From Desulfovibrio sp. (GTDB lineage: Bacteria; Desulfobacterota; Desulfovibrionia; Desulfovibrionales; Desulfovibrionaceae), in the NCBI GenBank assembly GCA_024683955.1, contig JAIKXS010000032.1:1-51538 (forward strand): 51,538 nucleotides of DNA. Reading direction: 5' to 3'. Below, one piece after another: positions 27,286-36,289 of the stretch. Position 1 is the stretch's first letter. Each line of letters begins with the position of its first letter. The position numbers and the translations under genes were made by a program. The notes beneath the pieces were generated by a model. That model ran no database searches, had not been told where the DNA came from, and saw only the letters and a list, made by a program, of their open reading frames with translations.

Positions 27286-29058
27286 CTACTCGGTCTCTCC
27301 TGTCTCCCGAAGTGAAAGACGCTTTTTTTGTTCAGCCACCGTTTGCTGCAACGCTTGAAGATATACCAAGTCGCTTTCAAAGTCATCATTTTTTGCGTTT
27401 CGCCGAAGCGCTTTCTCCACAAGATTTTTGTTTTCGAGCGTCAGAAGCTGCTCAATCAGGCGGATGCTGCCAAGACGCTCCTGTCGGTGGTCTTCGGTTA
27501 TCGGGGGAGCGAAACGGCCGCACCACTGCTCCCAGTAGCGCTGCTCCTGCTCGTTAAGAATGTCCGGACAGTCTTCGGGATGCTGCAGTTTTTCCCAGAG
27601 TTCCTTTGACGTCCCGGACTTGAGGAGTACCTCAATGCCCCGGTCGTAGAGCAGATGAATATCCCCGGGATAGCGTGCAGCATACATGAGAAGCTGCTCT
27701 TCGCTTCGGGAAAGTGACTCGGGCAGACGCTTCGGGTGAAAAATCTCGGCCCGCCGGCCTTCCTCACGCTCCGTTTCAGGACACGGCTTCTGACGTATGC
27801 TTTCCTCCGAAAGTCCCAGAAGGGCACACAGTCTTGAACGCATGGGTGGAAAGAGTTCGGGGATGGCAATTTTGCCAAGAAAGACATTGAGCTCCCGTAT
27901 CATTTCCCGGGGTGCCAGCTTCAACAGACGTTCGGAGTAAAAGGTAAGACCGTCTTTTGCGTTTGCAAGGAGTTCGGTGCATTTTTTTGTTCCGTCGTCG
28001 CTTCTGAGGAGACTGTCGATGTCATCCTGTTCCGGAAGAACCGCGACGTCACAGGCGACCCCCTTCGGCAGGATCATCTGGCACGCCCGTTCGGCAGCCT
28101 TCTGCCCCGGCTTGTCCCCGTCGAAAAGAAGGAGCAGACGGGATGTGAACTCCTTCGTCAGACGGTCAACCTGCTCTTTTGTAAGAGCCGTTCCGAGAAC
28201 GCCCACGGCATTGTCAAAGCCGAACTGATGGAGGGTGACCACGTCCATATAGCCCTCGGTCAGAATGGCAAAGCCTTTTTTCCTGATGCCGGGAACAGCC
28301 TGGACGAGACCGTAGAGATGCTCCCCCTTACGGTATATGGGCGTTTCGGAGCTGTTGATATACTTGGGCTCATCGGGACGGTCCTCTATGATGCGTCCTC
28401 CGAAGGCAATGACCTGGCGAGGAAAGGTCATGATGGGGAAGATGAGACGTCCCCGGAAGCGGTCGTAGTAGCGGCCGTTCTTGTTCTGTCCGAGAATGCC
28501 GGCCTCATGTGCGCGTTCCAGGGAAACGTGTTCGTTCCTGAGGGCTGAGGTGAGGGCCTGCCACGAGGGAAGGGCATAGCCGAGGCCAAAGCGTTCGATG
28601 ATTTCGGGCGTGAGGCCGCGTTTTTTCACATAGGCCGCAATGGGGCTTTCAGGCGGCGCGTTTTTGAGGGCGTTTTGAAAGAGCCCGGAGACTCTGACGG
28701 AAACGTCAAAAAGGGCCGCCTTCTGCCGTCGTGCATTCTGTTCCTTAAGAACCCAGGCCCTGTCGGCCTGGCCGTCAAGGGTAATGCCCGCTTCAGCTGC
28801 AAGGATTTTCAGTGCTTCATGGTACTGTATGCCGTTTATGTGGGCGTAGAAGCTGATCACATCGCCTTTTGCCTGACAGCCGAAGCAAAAATAGGTGCCC
28901 CGTTCCTCGTTGACGTAGAAGGAGGGCTTTGTTTCCTGGTGGAAGGGACAGGGTGCAACCCAGCGTCCTCCCCTGTGCTCGAGATGAATGTAGCGGCTTA
29001 TGAGCGAAACTATATTAATACGCGCTCTGACGGCGAGACGTGCCTCGTTTCGTTGCAT
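27286..29058 (-). CDS. dnaG: DNA primase DnaG
   Basis: 590 residues. The zinc-binding domain is CPFHQETKPSF with CFGCQAKGDVISF at residues 38-70. The RNA polymerase core contains FRGRLIFPI and FGGRIIED, and the TOPRIM part has LTEGYMDVVTLHQFG then LLLFDGDKPGQKAAERA, with the metal-binding Glu and Asp residues in place. The last 150 residues are the helicase-interacting region. It makes primers for replication. GGAG six bases before ATG supports the start. It follows mutS2 by 21 bp. Confidence 0.97.
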   Translation of the reverse strand: MQRNEARLAVRARINIVSLISRYIHLEHRGGRWVAPCPFHQETKPSFYVNEERGTYFCFGCQAKGDVISFYAHINGIQYHEALKILAAEAGITLDGQADRAWVLKEQNARRQKAALFDVSVRVSGLFQNALKNAPPESPIAAYVKKRGLTPEIIERFGLGYALPSWQALTSALRNEHVSLERAHEAGILGQNKNGRYYDRFRGRLIFPIMTFPRQVIAFGGRIIEDRPDEPKYINSSETPIYRKGEHLYGLVQAVPGIRKKGFAILTEGYMDVVTLHQFGFDNAVGVLGTALTKEQVDRLTKEFTSRLLLLFDGDKPGQKAAERACQMILPKGVACDVAVLPEQDDIDSLLRSDDGTKKCTELLANAKDGLTFYSERLLKLAPREMIRELNVFLGKIAIPELFPPMRSRLCALLGLSEESIRQKPCPETEREEGRRAEIFHPKRLPESLSRSEEQLLMYAARYPGDIHLLYDRGIEVLLKSGTSKELWEKLQHPEDCPDILNEQEQRYWEQWCGRFAPPITEDHRQERLGSIRLIEQLLTLENKNLVEKALRRNAKNDDFESDLVYLQALQQTVAEQKKRLSLRETGETE

Positions 29059-29079
29059 GGTGTGCTCCGATCTCTTGCA

Positions 29080-31422
29080 TCAGCGAAAATACACAATGGT
29101 TTTACCGTCGCCGCCCTGATCTTCCGGTGCGAGCTCGAAATGGTCGATGCCGGGGCAGGTGGAAAGATAGGAATGAATGGCTCGCCGCAGGACGCCGGTC
29201 CCCCGTCCGTGAACGATTTCAACGGAGGAAAGTCCTGCAAGGACGTTTTTATCAAGAAAGCGTTCCAAGGCCCGCTGCGCACTTTCGAGGCGTTCTCCGC
29301 GTACGTCGAGGAGAGGCATGAATCCGGGATCCGTGACTCCGGTCCCCGCAGGGCTTGCGGAGATCCGGGGGGCTCCGGCCGTCTCCTGAAGATCCGCAAG
29401 GGAGGCCCAGATGGAAATGCCGCCGAGATCAAGGCGGGCCCGGCCTTTTCGCTCGTCGACATCGGTCACCAGGCCCGTTTTCTGAAGGGTTTTGTGGCGT
29501 ACTTTCTGGCCCGCACTGATGGCACGGAGGGGCTCGGAGGCCGTTCTTGTCTCCTCCGTGCGCTGTGCCGTGAGCTTCGCCCGCTCCTGCTTGAGCTGCG
29601 TCATGGCCTCCTTCGCCTGAATCTTTCCGCTCTTCCACGCCCGCATGAGTTCCTGGATGGTTTTTGATACCTCACCGATAAGGTCCTCACGCTCCCTCGA
29701 GAGCTTTTCCCGGAGATTTCTGGTGTCGGCATCGTTTTTTTTCTGCAGACGCCGCAGCTCGTCAAGCTCCTTCTCACGGCTGAGCGCAAGGGCATTCAAA
29801 CGATCAAGAAGCGAGCCTGTCTCCTCATCGTTGACAAGTAGGATTTTTTCAGCGCGGCAGATGATCTCCTCGGGCAGACCGTGTTCACGGGCAACGAGAA
29901 GGGTCTGGCTCTGTCCAACCTGATCGTAGGCAAGGCGAAAGAGAGGACGTTTGCTGTGAGGATCAAAAAGCATGGAGGCAGCCCGTACATGCTCCGAGGA
30001 GAGGGCCCATATCTTGAGCGTCGGAAAATGGGTCGCGCAAAGGACGACACTTCCCCGTTCAAGAAGGCGTTCCAGAACGGCCTGGGCAAGGGCCGCGCCA
30101 TGGGTCGGATCCGTGCCGGCCCCGAATTCGTCAAGAAGCACGAGACTTCCCTCTGTCAGATGCTTCCATGCCTTGGCAAGGTGTTTGATCTGGGCCGTGA
30201 AGGTCGAGACGTGGTCGCCAAGATCCTGCTCGTCACCGATAAAGGCGTCCATCCTTTCAAGCCAGAAGAGGTGGGAGCCCTGATCGCAGGGAACGGGAAG
30301 ACCGCTTTGCACCATGGTCTGGATAAGACCGAGGGTTTTCAGACATACGGTCTTTCCGCCTGCGTTGCCACCCGTGATGAGAAGGCATCTGTCATCCGGA
30401 CGGAGGGCGATGTCAAGAGGGTGAACGAGGTGTGGCGTTTCCTTCCTCTCCTTCGCCTCCTCTTCCTGCAGCACAAGAAGGGGGTGGCGTGCCGCATAGA
30501 GATGAAGTCCCTCTTCCCGCGGGGTGCAGCGGACGATGCGTGCGGAGAGCTTTTCGGCCATGCGTTTCTTCGCGTTCAGAAAATCGAGTTCGGAGAGAAG
30601 GGCAAGGGCGCTTTCCGCGGCCTCACGCTCCCTGCGGAGCAGATCGGCAAGATAGTCAAGAACCCGCATTTCCTCTTCGCGTTCCTCGCGTTTGAGCCCC
30701 TGAAGACGGTTATTGAGTTCAACCAGGAACATAGGCTCAAAATAGCAGGTTTCTCCTGTCTGGGACCAGTCGTGGAGGATGCCCTGCAGGCGGCCCTTGT
30801 AGGTCGCCTTGAGAGGAAGGACATAACGGTCCTGAGAGATCGTCATGAACTCCTCCTGGAGATAACTCAGAATGTTGTACTTGTTTGCGAAGTCACGGAC
30901 CTTTCCGAGGCAGTGCTGGTGGAGGCTTCTGATTTCCGTGCGGAGACGGTAGAGCTCGGGAGAGCTTTCATCCTTCAAAAGTGCGTCGTCGGAAATGCAG
31001 CGGTTCAACGCCTGAAGGAGGGTTTTTGGTAGTTCATGGCCCTCAGCAAAGGTCGCAAGGGGCTGCCATGCCGCGGACTTTGAGAGGAGAATGGCAGAAC
31101 GGGCGTTTTTGGCGGTGTTGAGAACACTGCGCAGCGCCCAGAACGCATTGGCATCCGGCAGGAAGGACGGACGCGAAAGGGCCCGGAAAAGAGGAGAGAC
31201 ATCCGGGACCGCAGAAACCACGTAGAGTCTGCGTACGTCAGTGTCCGCCTGCCAGGCAAGAAAGGCGTCAAAGAGCGTCAGCGCGAAGTCGGCCTCCCCC
31301 TGGGTGGGTGCCGGGAGGAGTGATTCGGCACGGGTACGGCCTTCCTCTGTGAGACAGAAGGAGGCAAGAAGAGCGGTAATCTTGGAAAATTCGAGGGCGT
31401 TCAGGGTGCGAAGATGAATCAT
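29080..31422 (-). CDS. mutS2: MutS2 (endonuclease MutS2, with Smr domain)
   Basis: 780 residues, the typical MutS2 size. The start IHLRTLNALEFSKITALLAS matches the family beginning, so the ATG at 31422 is used; the 126-codon upstream extension crosses a terminator hairpin. The ATPase domain has GGNAGGKTVCLKTLGL, LVLLDEFGAGTDPTHGAAL and LCATHFPTLKIWAL. A Lys/Glu-rich coiled coil precedes the C-terminal Smr nuclease domain: LDVRGERLESAQRALERF and EIVHGRGTGVLRRAIH. Family roles are suppression of recombination and, in Firmicutes, splitting of collided ribosomes. It is placed between rpsU and dnaG, separated from rpsU by a terminator. Confidence 0.95.
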   Translation of the reverse strand: MIHLRTLNALEFSKITALLASFCLTEEGRTRAESLLPAPTQGEADFALTLFDAFLAWQADTDVRRLYVVSAVPDVSPLFRALSRPSFLPDANAFWALRSVLNTAKNARSAILLSKSAAWQPLATFAEGHELPKTLLQALNRCISDDALLKDESSPELYRLRTEIRSLHQHCLGKVRDFANKYNILSYLQEEFMTISQDRYVLPLKATYKGRLQGILHDWSQTGETCYFEPMFLVELNNRLQGLKREEREEEMRVLDYLADLLRREREAAESALALLSELDFLNAKKRMAEKLSARIVRCTPREEGLHLYAARHPLLVLQEEEAKERKETPHLVHPLDIALRPDDRCLLITGGNAGGKTVCLKTLGLIQTMVQSGLPVPCDQGSHLFWLERMDAFIGDEQDLGDHVSTFTAQIKHLAKAWKHLTEGSLVLLDEFGAGTDPTHGAALAQAVLERLLERGSVVLCATHFPTLKIWALSSEHVRAASMLFDPHSKRPLFRLAYDQVGQSQTLLVAREHGLPEEIICRAEKILLVNDEETGSLLDRLNALALSREKELDELRRLQKKNDADTRNLREKLSREREDLIGEVSKTIQELMRAWKSGKIQAKEAMTQLKQERAKLTAQRTEETRTASEPLRAISAGQKVRHKTLQKTGLVTDVDERKGRARLDLGGISIWASLADLQETAGAPRISASPAGTGVTDPGFMPLLDVRGERLESAQRALERFLDKNVLAGLSSVEIVHGRGTGVLRRAIHSYLSTCPGIDHFELAPEDQGGDGKTIVYFR

Positions 31423-32064
31423 CTCAATCAGCGCCTGCGTCGTGGGGATACCTTCGAGAAGCGCTGCCTCCTCCGGGATTGCTGTTAAAAAACGTTCTGC
31501 CCCGCGGAAGGAACTGAAAAGAAGGGGGGCGTCCGTACGTGCACGGGGCATGGCCAGGGGCCGTGGACCTCCGCCAAAATGGCGGGCGGTCCGTAAGAGA
31601 TGCGGAAGAAACAAAAACGGGGAATGGTACGGAGACGCAAGATGGGGCTCAGTAAAAAGGTAAGCCCCCGAAGGACGGGGGCTTAAACACCGCAAGAAAA
31701 GTTCGGTAAGAAACTTTCCAGAGTGCTTGCCAGGGGCAGGTACCCGTGGCGATTTCCAGGCGTCTTTTCCGTCAGAGACGGAATGATACAGGATCGTCAA
31801 AGTGAAACCGCACAGAAGGCTGATGCACCGTGTCTGAGCGACACTCTTCAGAATGACTGAGGACTTTCCTTCTCGTCGACGCCCCTACCATGGTTTAAGG
31901 TTGCCAAATGAAACTCGGCACGCGGTTTCTTCACCCCCGGACCTTCTCGTGAACGGATATGAATACCGGAATCACTGAAGGGAGACTTTCATCTCAACCC
32001 TTCCATGGTACCTGCTGCATACGACAGCTGGAAAGGTCCCAAGAGATCAGAAGACCGTAAAGAA
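31423..32064. other. rpsU-mutS2 spacer with terminator and folded non-coding segment
   Basis: 642 bp. It contains a strong minus-strand terminator (31655-31685). Between that and rpsU, 380 bp have no gene but several local inverted repeats: TTCCGTC/GACGGAA at 31767-31783 and GTGTC/GACAC at 31830-31844, nested in AGAAGG/CCTTCT. This could be the 3' UTR of rpsU or a small RNA on the minus strand. I compared it with RNase P RNA, tmRNA and 6S RNA from memory and it does not match the conserved parts. Confidence 0.5.
31655..31685 (-). terminator. Intrinsic terminator between rpsU and mutS2
   Basis: TAAGCCCCCG (31661-31670) and CGGGGGCTTA (31676-31685) form a perfect 10-bp stem with a 5-nt loop; on the minus strand it is followed by CCTTTTTA. 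It stops transcription coming from rpsU or a small RNA before mutS2, comparable in place to the internal terminator after rpsU in E. coli. Confidence 0.85.
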
Positions 32065-32268
32065 TTAGGATACATTCATCTTACGCGCTTTTTTCAAAAG
32101 ACGCTTTCTGGCTGCAGCCTTTTTCTTTTTGCGCATCACGCTCGGTTTTTCATAGTGCTGGCGTTTCTTCATCTCAGAAAGAATACCAGCCTTTTCAACC
32201 TGCTTTTTGAATCTGCGCAAGGCCAAATCAAAATTATAATCATCCTCGTTTAAAAACACACCCGGCAA
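32065..32268 (-). CDS. rpsU: 30S ribosomal protein S21
   Basis: 67 residues. [20 protein letters not shown] and [20 protein letters not shown] are clear S21 sequence. The start is TTG at 32268: the conserved second residue Pro follows it, and GGAGGT lies seven bases upstream, while no ATG or GTG gives the right N-terminus. A rare start codon on a ribosomal protein gene suggests limited translation. S21 joins the 30S subunit near the anti-Shine-Dalgarno. Has its own promoter (32391-32419). Confidence 0.95.
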   Translation of the reverse strand: MPGVFLNEDDYNFDLALRRFKKQVEKAGILSEMKKRQHYEKPSVMRKKKKAAARKRLLKKARKMNVS

Positions 32269-32390
32269 GAAAATCACCTCCTTCACACCTGCATTGGGTC
32301 TTGGCTTCGAAGCGGGAAGCCAGGACGGCAAAGGAGAAAACATCCAAAGCCGGGCCGTGTCACAAGGACAGAGGGCCAACCCCTTTTTTT

Positions 32391-32419
32391 TCTATACGTA
32401 AAAAAAATACAAAGGGCAA
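32391..32419 (-). promoter_or_regulatory. Sigma-70 promoter of rpsU
   Basis: Minus strand TTGCCC (32414-32419), 17 bp rich in T, then TATAGA (32391-32396). It would give a 115-nt leader in front of rpsU. Confidence 0.55.
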
Positions 32420-32470
32420 GTGGTTAATGCGCGGTAAACGGGCGACGGTACGATTCCGTTGCCAAATGGC

Positions 32471-32743
32471 TTAGTTCACCGCGTCACGAAGCTGTTTTCC
32501 TGCATGAAATTTGACGACTTTGCAGGCAGGGATGGTCAGAGGAGCGCCGGTCTGGGGATTGCGACCCTGACGTTCTTTGCGCTCGGAGACAGAAAATGTT
32601 CCAAAATTGGCTAACGCAAGGCGTCCTTCGTCACGAAGTGTTTCGCTGACAACATCAACAAAACAGTTGATAATCTTTTCCGTGACCGATTTCGACAAAT
32701 CCGTCTTAGCAGCAATCTTGCTGATAAAATCTGCTTTCGTCAT
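32471..32743 (-). CDS. hup: HU-family DNA-binding protein
   Basis: 90 residues, normal HU length. TKADFISKIAAKTDLSKSV is the N-terminal helix pair; the arm has GRNPQTGAPLTIPACKVVKF and the C-terminus is AGKQLRDAVN. It bends and compacts DNA as a dimer. The ATG at 32743 gives the standard N-terminus; no Shine-Dalgarno is visible there. Whether it is HU or an IHF subunit cannot be settled, but the arm sequence is closer to HU. Confidence 0.93.
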   Translation of the reverse strand: MTKADFISKIAAKTDLSKSVTEKIINCFVDVVSETLRDEGRLALANFGTFSVSERKERQGRNPQTGAPLTIPACKVVKFHAGKQLRDAVN

Positions 32744-33021
32744 CAAAAATTCAGCGTGGATGCCCCAGAGGGAGTGGGGAGGATACGCTGCCTCCAAGAA
32801 GTTCCTTGTTATGCCCCGATTAAGGAGCCCATGGGCGCTGTTGCGCCAACGCCGTCCGAAACAGACAACCGCCGAGAAAAAACATGCCGCGCAAGGCAAA
32901 AAAAACTCAAGAAGTGGGTGAAGTATTACAGATGGCCGTGTGCAAGTGTTTCTAGAAAAAAACACCAGTACGGGGAGAAAAAATGTGGAAAAAGTCACGA
33001 AAACAACCGACACAAGCCGAA

Positions 33022-33855
33022 TTACGCGCTCGGTGGTTTGGTGTAGCCCAATAGAAAGGTTTCTGTCAATACATCACTAAAAAAACCCGCCAATAAAAGG
33101 AATTTTTGGACACTGACCCCTTCGGGACGAACCTGTGGTGAAAGTCCGGCTTTTTCAAGTACTACTTTAACATTTGGAAGGCCGGCCTTTTCCAGAATAC
33201 CGCCAAGCTGCTTGCGTCGTTTTTGAAACGAGAGGGCAAGGAGGAGCCTGAGCGGGGTTCGGAGGGACGGATCCGGGGGATCGTTCCTCGGCATCATGTG
33301 GACCACTGCCGATTCCACCTTGGGCGGAGGGGTGAAGGCACCGCGCCCGACTGTAAACGCAAGACCCGGGACGACGAAGCTCTGCACCCAGACGGAGAGG
33401 GCCCCGTAGGTTTTATTTCCCGGCCCTGCGCAAAGTCGTTCCCCCACTTCCTTCTGCACCATGAAAAGCGCTTCGCAAAGTCTGGCCCCGGAAACAATGT
33501 CCCAGATCAGCGGTGAGGCCACGTTATAGGGAAGATTGCCGAGGACCGTCCATGGTTCCGGTCCGAGACGTGTAAAGTCAAAGGTCATGGCATCCTGGAG
33601 GATGCAGTGAGTCTTTTTTCCAGCCATCCGCTGTCGTTCGCGGGCCCAGTATTCATCTTTCTCAAGCAGAAGAAGGCATTGGTGGGGAAGGGTCTCTATG
33701 ACGCGTGTGAGGGCTCCGGCTCCGGGTCCTATTTCAAGAAGACGGTCTTCCTCTCCGGGATGGATCAGTGATGCCATTTTTTCGCAGATGGCGTCATTAT
33801 GGAGAAAATGCTGCCCAAGGCTCTTTTTGAGTTCACGGTTTTGGAAGCGTGCCAT
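33022..33855 (-). CDS. ksgA: 16S rRNA dimethyladenosine transferase KsgA
   Basis: 277 residues. KKSLGQHFLHNDAICEKM opens the protein, the SAM site is LLEIGPGAGALTRVIE and the catalytic NLPYNVASPLIWD lies near residue 105. It dimethylates two adjacent adenines in the 3' end of 16S rRNA during 30S assembly. GGAG seven bases before the ATG at 33855 overlaps the stop codon of the EF-G-like gene, four bases away, so the two are translationally linked. Confidence 0.95.
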   Translation of the reverse strand: MARFQNRELKKSLGQHFLHNDAICEKMASLIHPGEEDRLLEIGPGAGALTRVIETLPHQCLLLLEKDEYWARERQRMAGKKTHCILQDAMTFDFTRLGPEPWTVLGNLPYNVASPLIWDIVSGARLCEALFMVQKEVGERLCAGPGNKTYGALSVWVQSFVVPGLAFTVGRGAFTPPPKVESAVVHMMPRNDPPDPSLRTPLRLLLALSFQKRRKQLGGILEKAGLPNVKVVLEKAGLSPQVRPEGVSVQKFLLLAGFFSDVLTETFLLGYTKPPSA

Positions 33856-33859
33856 GGGC

Positions 33860-35881
33860 TTACTCCGCGCGACCGCGCATGGGACACCGCGCAGCGTGGT
33901 CAAAGGCCATAAAGGCCCTGGCGAGCCCCTTTGTCTGGGAACGCAGGCGTGTTGAAAAATCGAGCAGGTCTGCCAGAGGGGCGAAGGCGCTGACTTTTCT
34001 GTCACCTCCTTCATCGAGTACGGAAAACACCTCGGCTTCAAGAGCTTTCAGAAGATTCAGGGTCTTTCCGAGCATTTCGTCCGGGCAGCGTATTTCAAGG
34101 CGCATAATCGGCTCGAGAGAAACTGGTTTTGCCTTCGACAGGGCATCTTCCAGAGCTTTTTCAAGAAGCAGGCAGAGGGTCTGACACGAAGATTCTCCCG
34201 TTGTTGTCAGCGTTTTTATCACGACGGACATATCAGTCAGAGGACCATGTCCAAGCGCGCCCCTGGAAAGGATTCGGTGCGCCGTTTCGGAAAGGCGGTC
34301 CGTGTTCTGCAGCCCGTTCTCCCCGCTCCGGGAGTCAAGTGGAGCATGGCGTACCGACAGTCCGCAGCCCTCCTCTCCGGGAGAAAGGGAGAGGAAGAGA
34401 CGGTCCCCGAGATCGTTTTCATGCAGTGCCGAAACCTCTTCCGTGATGGTTTCCGTTATGAGAACGACCGGGGCAAAGGCCTTTACTGAAAGGCCATATT
34501 CGCGGAGGAGCCGCTCACGGATGACCTCGAGGTGGAGCTCCCCCATGCCTGACACAAGAACACGCCCCGTCTCGGCATCAACGCGGACGGCAAGGCTCGG
34601 ATCCTCGTCGCAAAAGCGGGAAAGAGCCGTTTCAAGAACAGGAAGGTCTTCCTCCCTCTCAACTTCAAGAGCCTGGGAGAGGACGGGGGTCTCATTACGG
34701 ATGGGGGCAAGGTAGATATCCTTCCCCGTCAGGGTCAGTGTATCCCCCGTATCCGCATCCGGGCCCGTGACCGCACAGATATCCCCTTCTCCGACCTCTT
34801 CAATGGCATGAATCTGTTCCGCATCGAGGCGGAAGAGAGAGACGGGTTCGCCTGTGGCCGTTTTCCCACTTGTACGCAGAATGTTTCCCGCGCGGATACT
34901 TCCCTTATAGAGTCGCAGCCAGAGGAGGCGCTTGCCGTCGCTGTGTACAACCTTGAAGACAAAGGCGACGCTCTCCCCGGGATCTGCGGGTGCAAGGGGT
35001 TCAGGTTTTTCAAAGCGTCGGTTCCGTGCGGCAAGGACAATCCGTGTGCGAGGAGAGGGAAGAACAGAGAGAACACCGTCAAGAAGGGCATGAACACCAA
35101 TGTTTTTCTTTGCCGCACCGCAGAATACCGGAACAAGTACTCCTTTGCCGGCAAGTCTCCGTATGGTTGTGAGACAGAGTTCTTCGTCCGCACGGTCTTC
35201 GATCCAGGCCTTCATAAATTCGTCATCGTGGATGGCAAGGGTCTCAATAAGATTGTCGCGCAAACGACGGGTTTCAAGAAGGGCTTCACCCTGAAGAGGA
35301 GATGTTATTCTCCTGAATCCCCTGGACTCCTGATCGTAGAGGTCCTCCTCAAGGCGCAGAATATTTCTGATTCCCGTGAGGGTTGCGGGATTCTCCCCGC
35401 TGAAGGTGGGAATGGTCATAAGAAGAGGTTGAACGCCGAGGCGTATCTGAATTTCATCGAGAACGCGTTCAAAGTCGGCTTCCGGCCTATCGAGCTTGTT
35501 AATGAAGACAAGGCGCGGAAGCGCATGATCGTCAGCCGTACGCCACACCACTTCCGACTGTGACTCCACTCCCTCCACGCCTGAAAAGACGACGACGGAT
35601 CCGTCGATGACCCGTACAATACGGTCCACTTCTTCAGAAAAATCTATATGTCCCGGGGTGTCCACAAGATTGATCCTGCAGTGCTTCCAGTCGCAGGAGA
35701 TGCAGGCGGCGCCGATTGTGATGCCCCGTTTTTGCTCCTCCGGCAGGAAATCCATCACGGCCGTTCCGTTTGCCACCTCGCCCATTACGGCTATGACCTT
35801 GCAAAGATAGAGAATACGTTCGGAAAGAGTCGTTTTTCCGGCGTCCACATGAGCGATGATACCGATATTGCGAAGTTCCAT
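33860..35881 (-). CDS. EF-G-like translational GTPase (paralogue)
   Basis: 673 residues. The ATG at 35881 is chosen because AGGA lies eight bases upstream and ELRNIGIIAHVDAGKTT starts as EF-G does; an ATG 15 bases earlier is possible. GTPase motifs: AHVDAGKTT, RGITIGAACISCDW, DTPGHIDF and FINKLDR. Domains II to V follow (ETPVLSQALEVEREEDLPVL, SGMGELHLEVIRERLLREYG). The sequence departs from canonical FusA in domain IV and is somewhat short, so it is probably an EF-G paralogue (EF-G2/FusB type) with a role in recycling or ribosome assembly rather than the main elongation factor. Coupling to ksgA supports a ribosome-related role. Confidence 0.8.
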   Translation of the reverse strand: MELRNIGIIAHVDAGKTTLSERILYLCKVIAVMGEVANGTAVMDFLPEEQKRGITIGAACISCDWKHCRINLVDTPGHIDFSEEVDRIVRVIDGSVVVFSGVEGVESQSEVVWRTADDHALPRLVFINKLDRPEADFERVLDEIQIRLGVQPLLMTIPTFSGENPATLTGIRNILRLEEDLYDQESRGFRRITSPLQGEALLETRRLRDNLIETLAIHDDEFMKAWIEDRADEELCLTTIRRLAGKGVLVPVFCGAAKKNIGVHALLDGVLSVLPSPRTRIVLAARNRRFEKPEPLAPADPGESVAFVFKVVHSDGKRLLWLRLYKGSIRAGNILRTSGKTATGEPVSLFRLDAEQIHAIEEVGEGDICAVTGPDADTGDTLTLTGKDIYLAPIRNETPVLSQALEVEREEDLPVLETALSRFCDEDPSLAVRVDAETGRVLVSGMGELHLEVIRERLLREYGLSVKAFAPVVLITETITEEVSALHENDLGDRLFLSLSPGEEGCGLSVRHAPLDSRSGENGLQNTDRLSETAHRILSRGALGHGPLTDMSVVIKTLTTTGESSCQTLCLLLEKALEDALSKAKPVSLEPIMRLEIRCPDEMLGKTLNLLKALEAEVFSVLDEGGDRKVSAFAPLADLLDFSTRLRSQTKGLARAFMAFDHAARCPMRGRAE

Positions 35882-36289
35882 CTCTTGTTCCTGCATGGCA
35901 GAGCCCTTTTGGAAACAGTAATCATTGTCCGGTTCGTTACGCGGTGGCATGAACTGATACATCAAGTGTTCAGGCCATTTATAGCCCAAGGACGACGCTT
36001 TAGGAAGAGCGCCGGCGGATCCGGCTTTCCATGGATTGTGAGGTAGCGCCCTGTTTCAACTTGAGCTTTAAGGTTGAATAGGCTATGTATCACATACTGT
36101 GGTAAGGAATACCAAGAAAAGCATTGTCAGAGCGGCTCTTACTGCCCTGCGATGACAGAACGTGTGACACGGTGTTCGTCGGGAAAGGCGTCTGAACGTC
36201 GTTCATATGCCTTTTGTCTGAAAGAGGAACCCATTCAGGAGGCGGCGTTTCACACCCGGGAAATCGGGATATCTGCGCCGGATTTTTAG
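35882..36289. other. Divergent region upstream of the EF-G-like gene
   Basis: About 400 bp. It holds TTGAGC-N17-TATGTA pointing at the plus-strand gene and two small inverted repeats around it (TTCAAC/GTTGAA at 36055-36078, TATGT/ACATA at 36084-36096). No gene seen. Confidence 0.5.
36061..36089 (+). promoter_or_regulatory. Possible promoter with inverted repeats
   Basis: TTGAGC (36061-36066), 17 bp, TATGTA (36084-36089), flanked by the inverted repeat TTCAAC-N12-GTTGAA that overlaps the -35 region. It may serve the Ada-type secreted protein, about 200 bp downstream. Confidence 0.4.

Noticed and set aside
29881-31032. 383-codon plus-strand open frame antisense to mutS2
   Set aside because: Shadow of mutS2 with no domains.
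31690-32064. RNase P RNA, tmRNA or 6S RNA
   Set aside because: A GGAAAGTCC on the minus strand recalls RNase P RNA, but the remaining conserved parts (for example the AGAACCCGGCTTA-like end) are absent.
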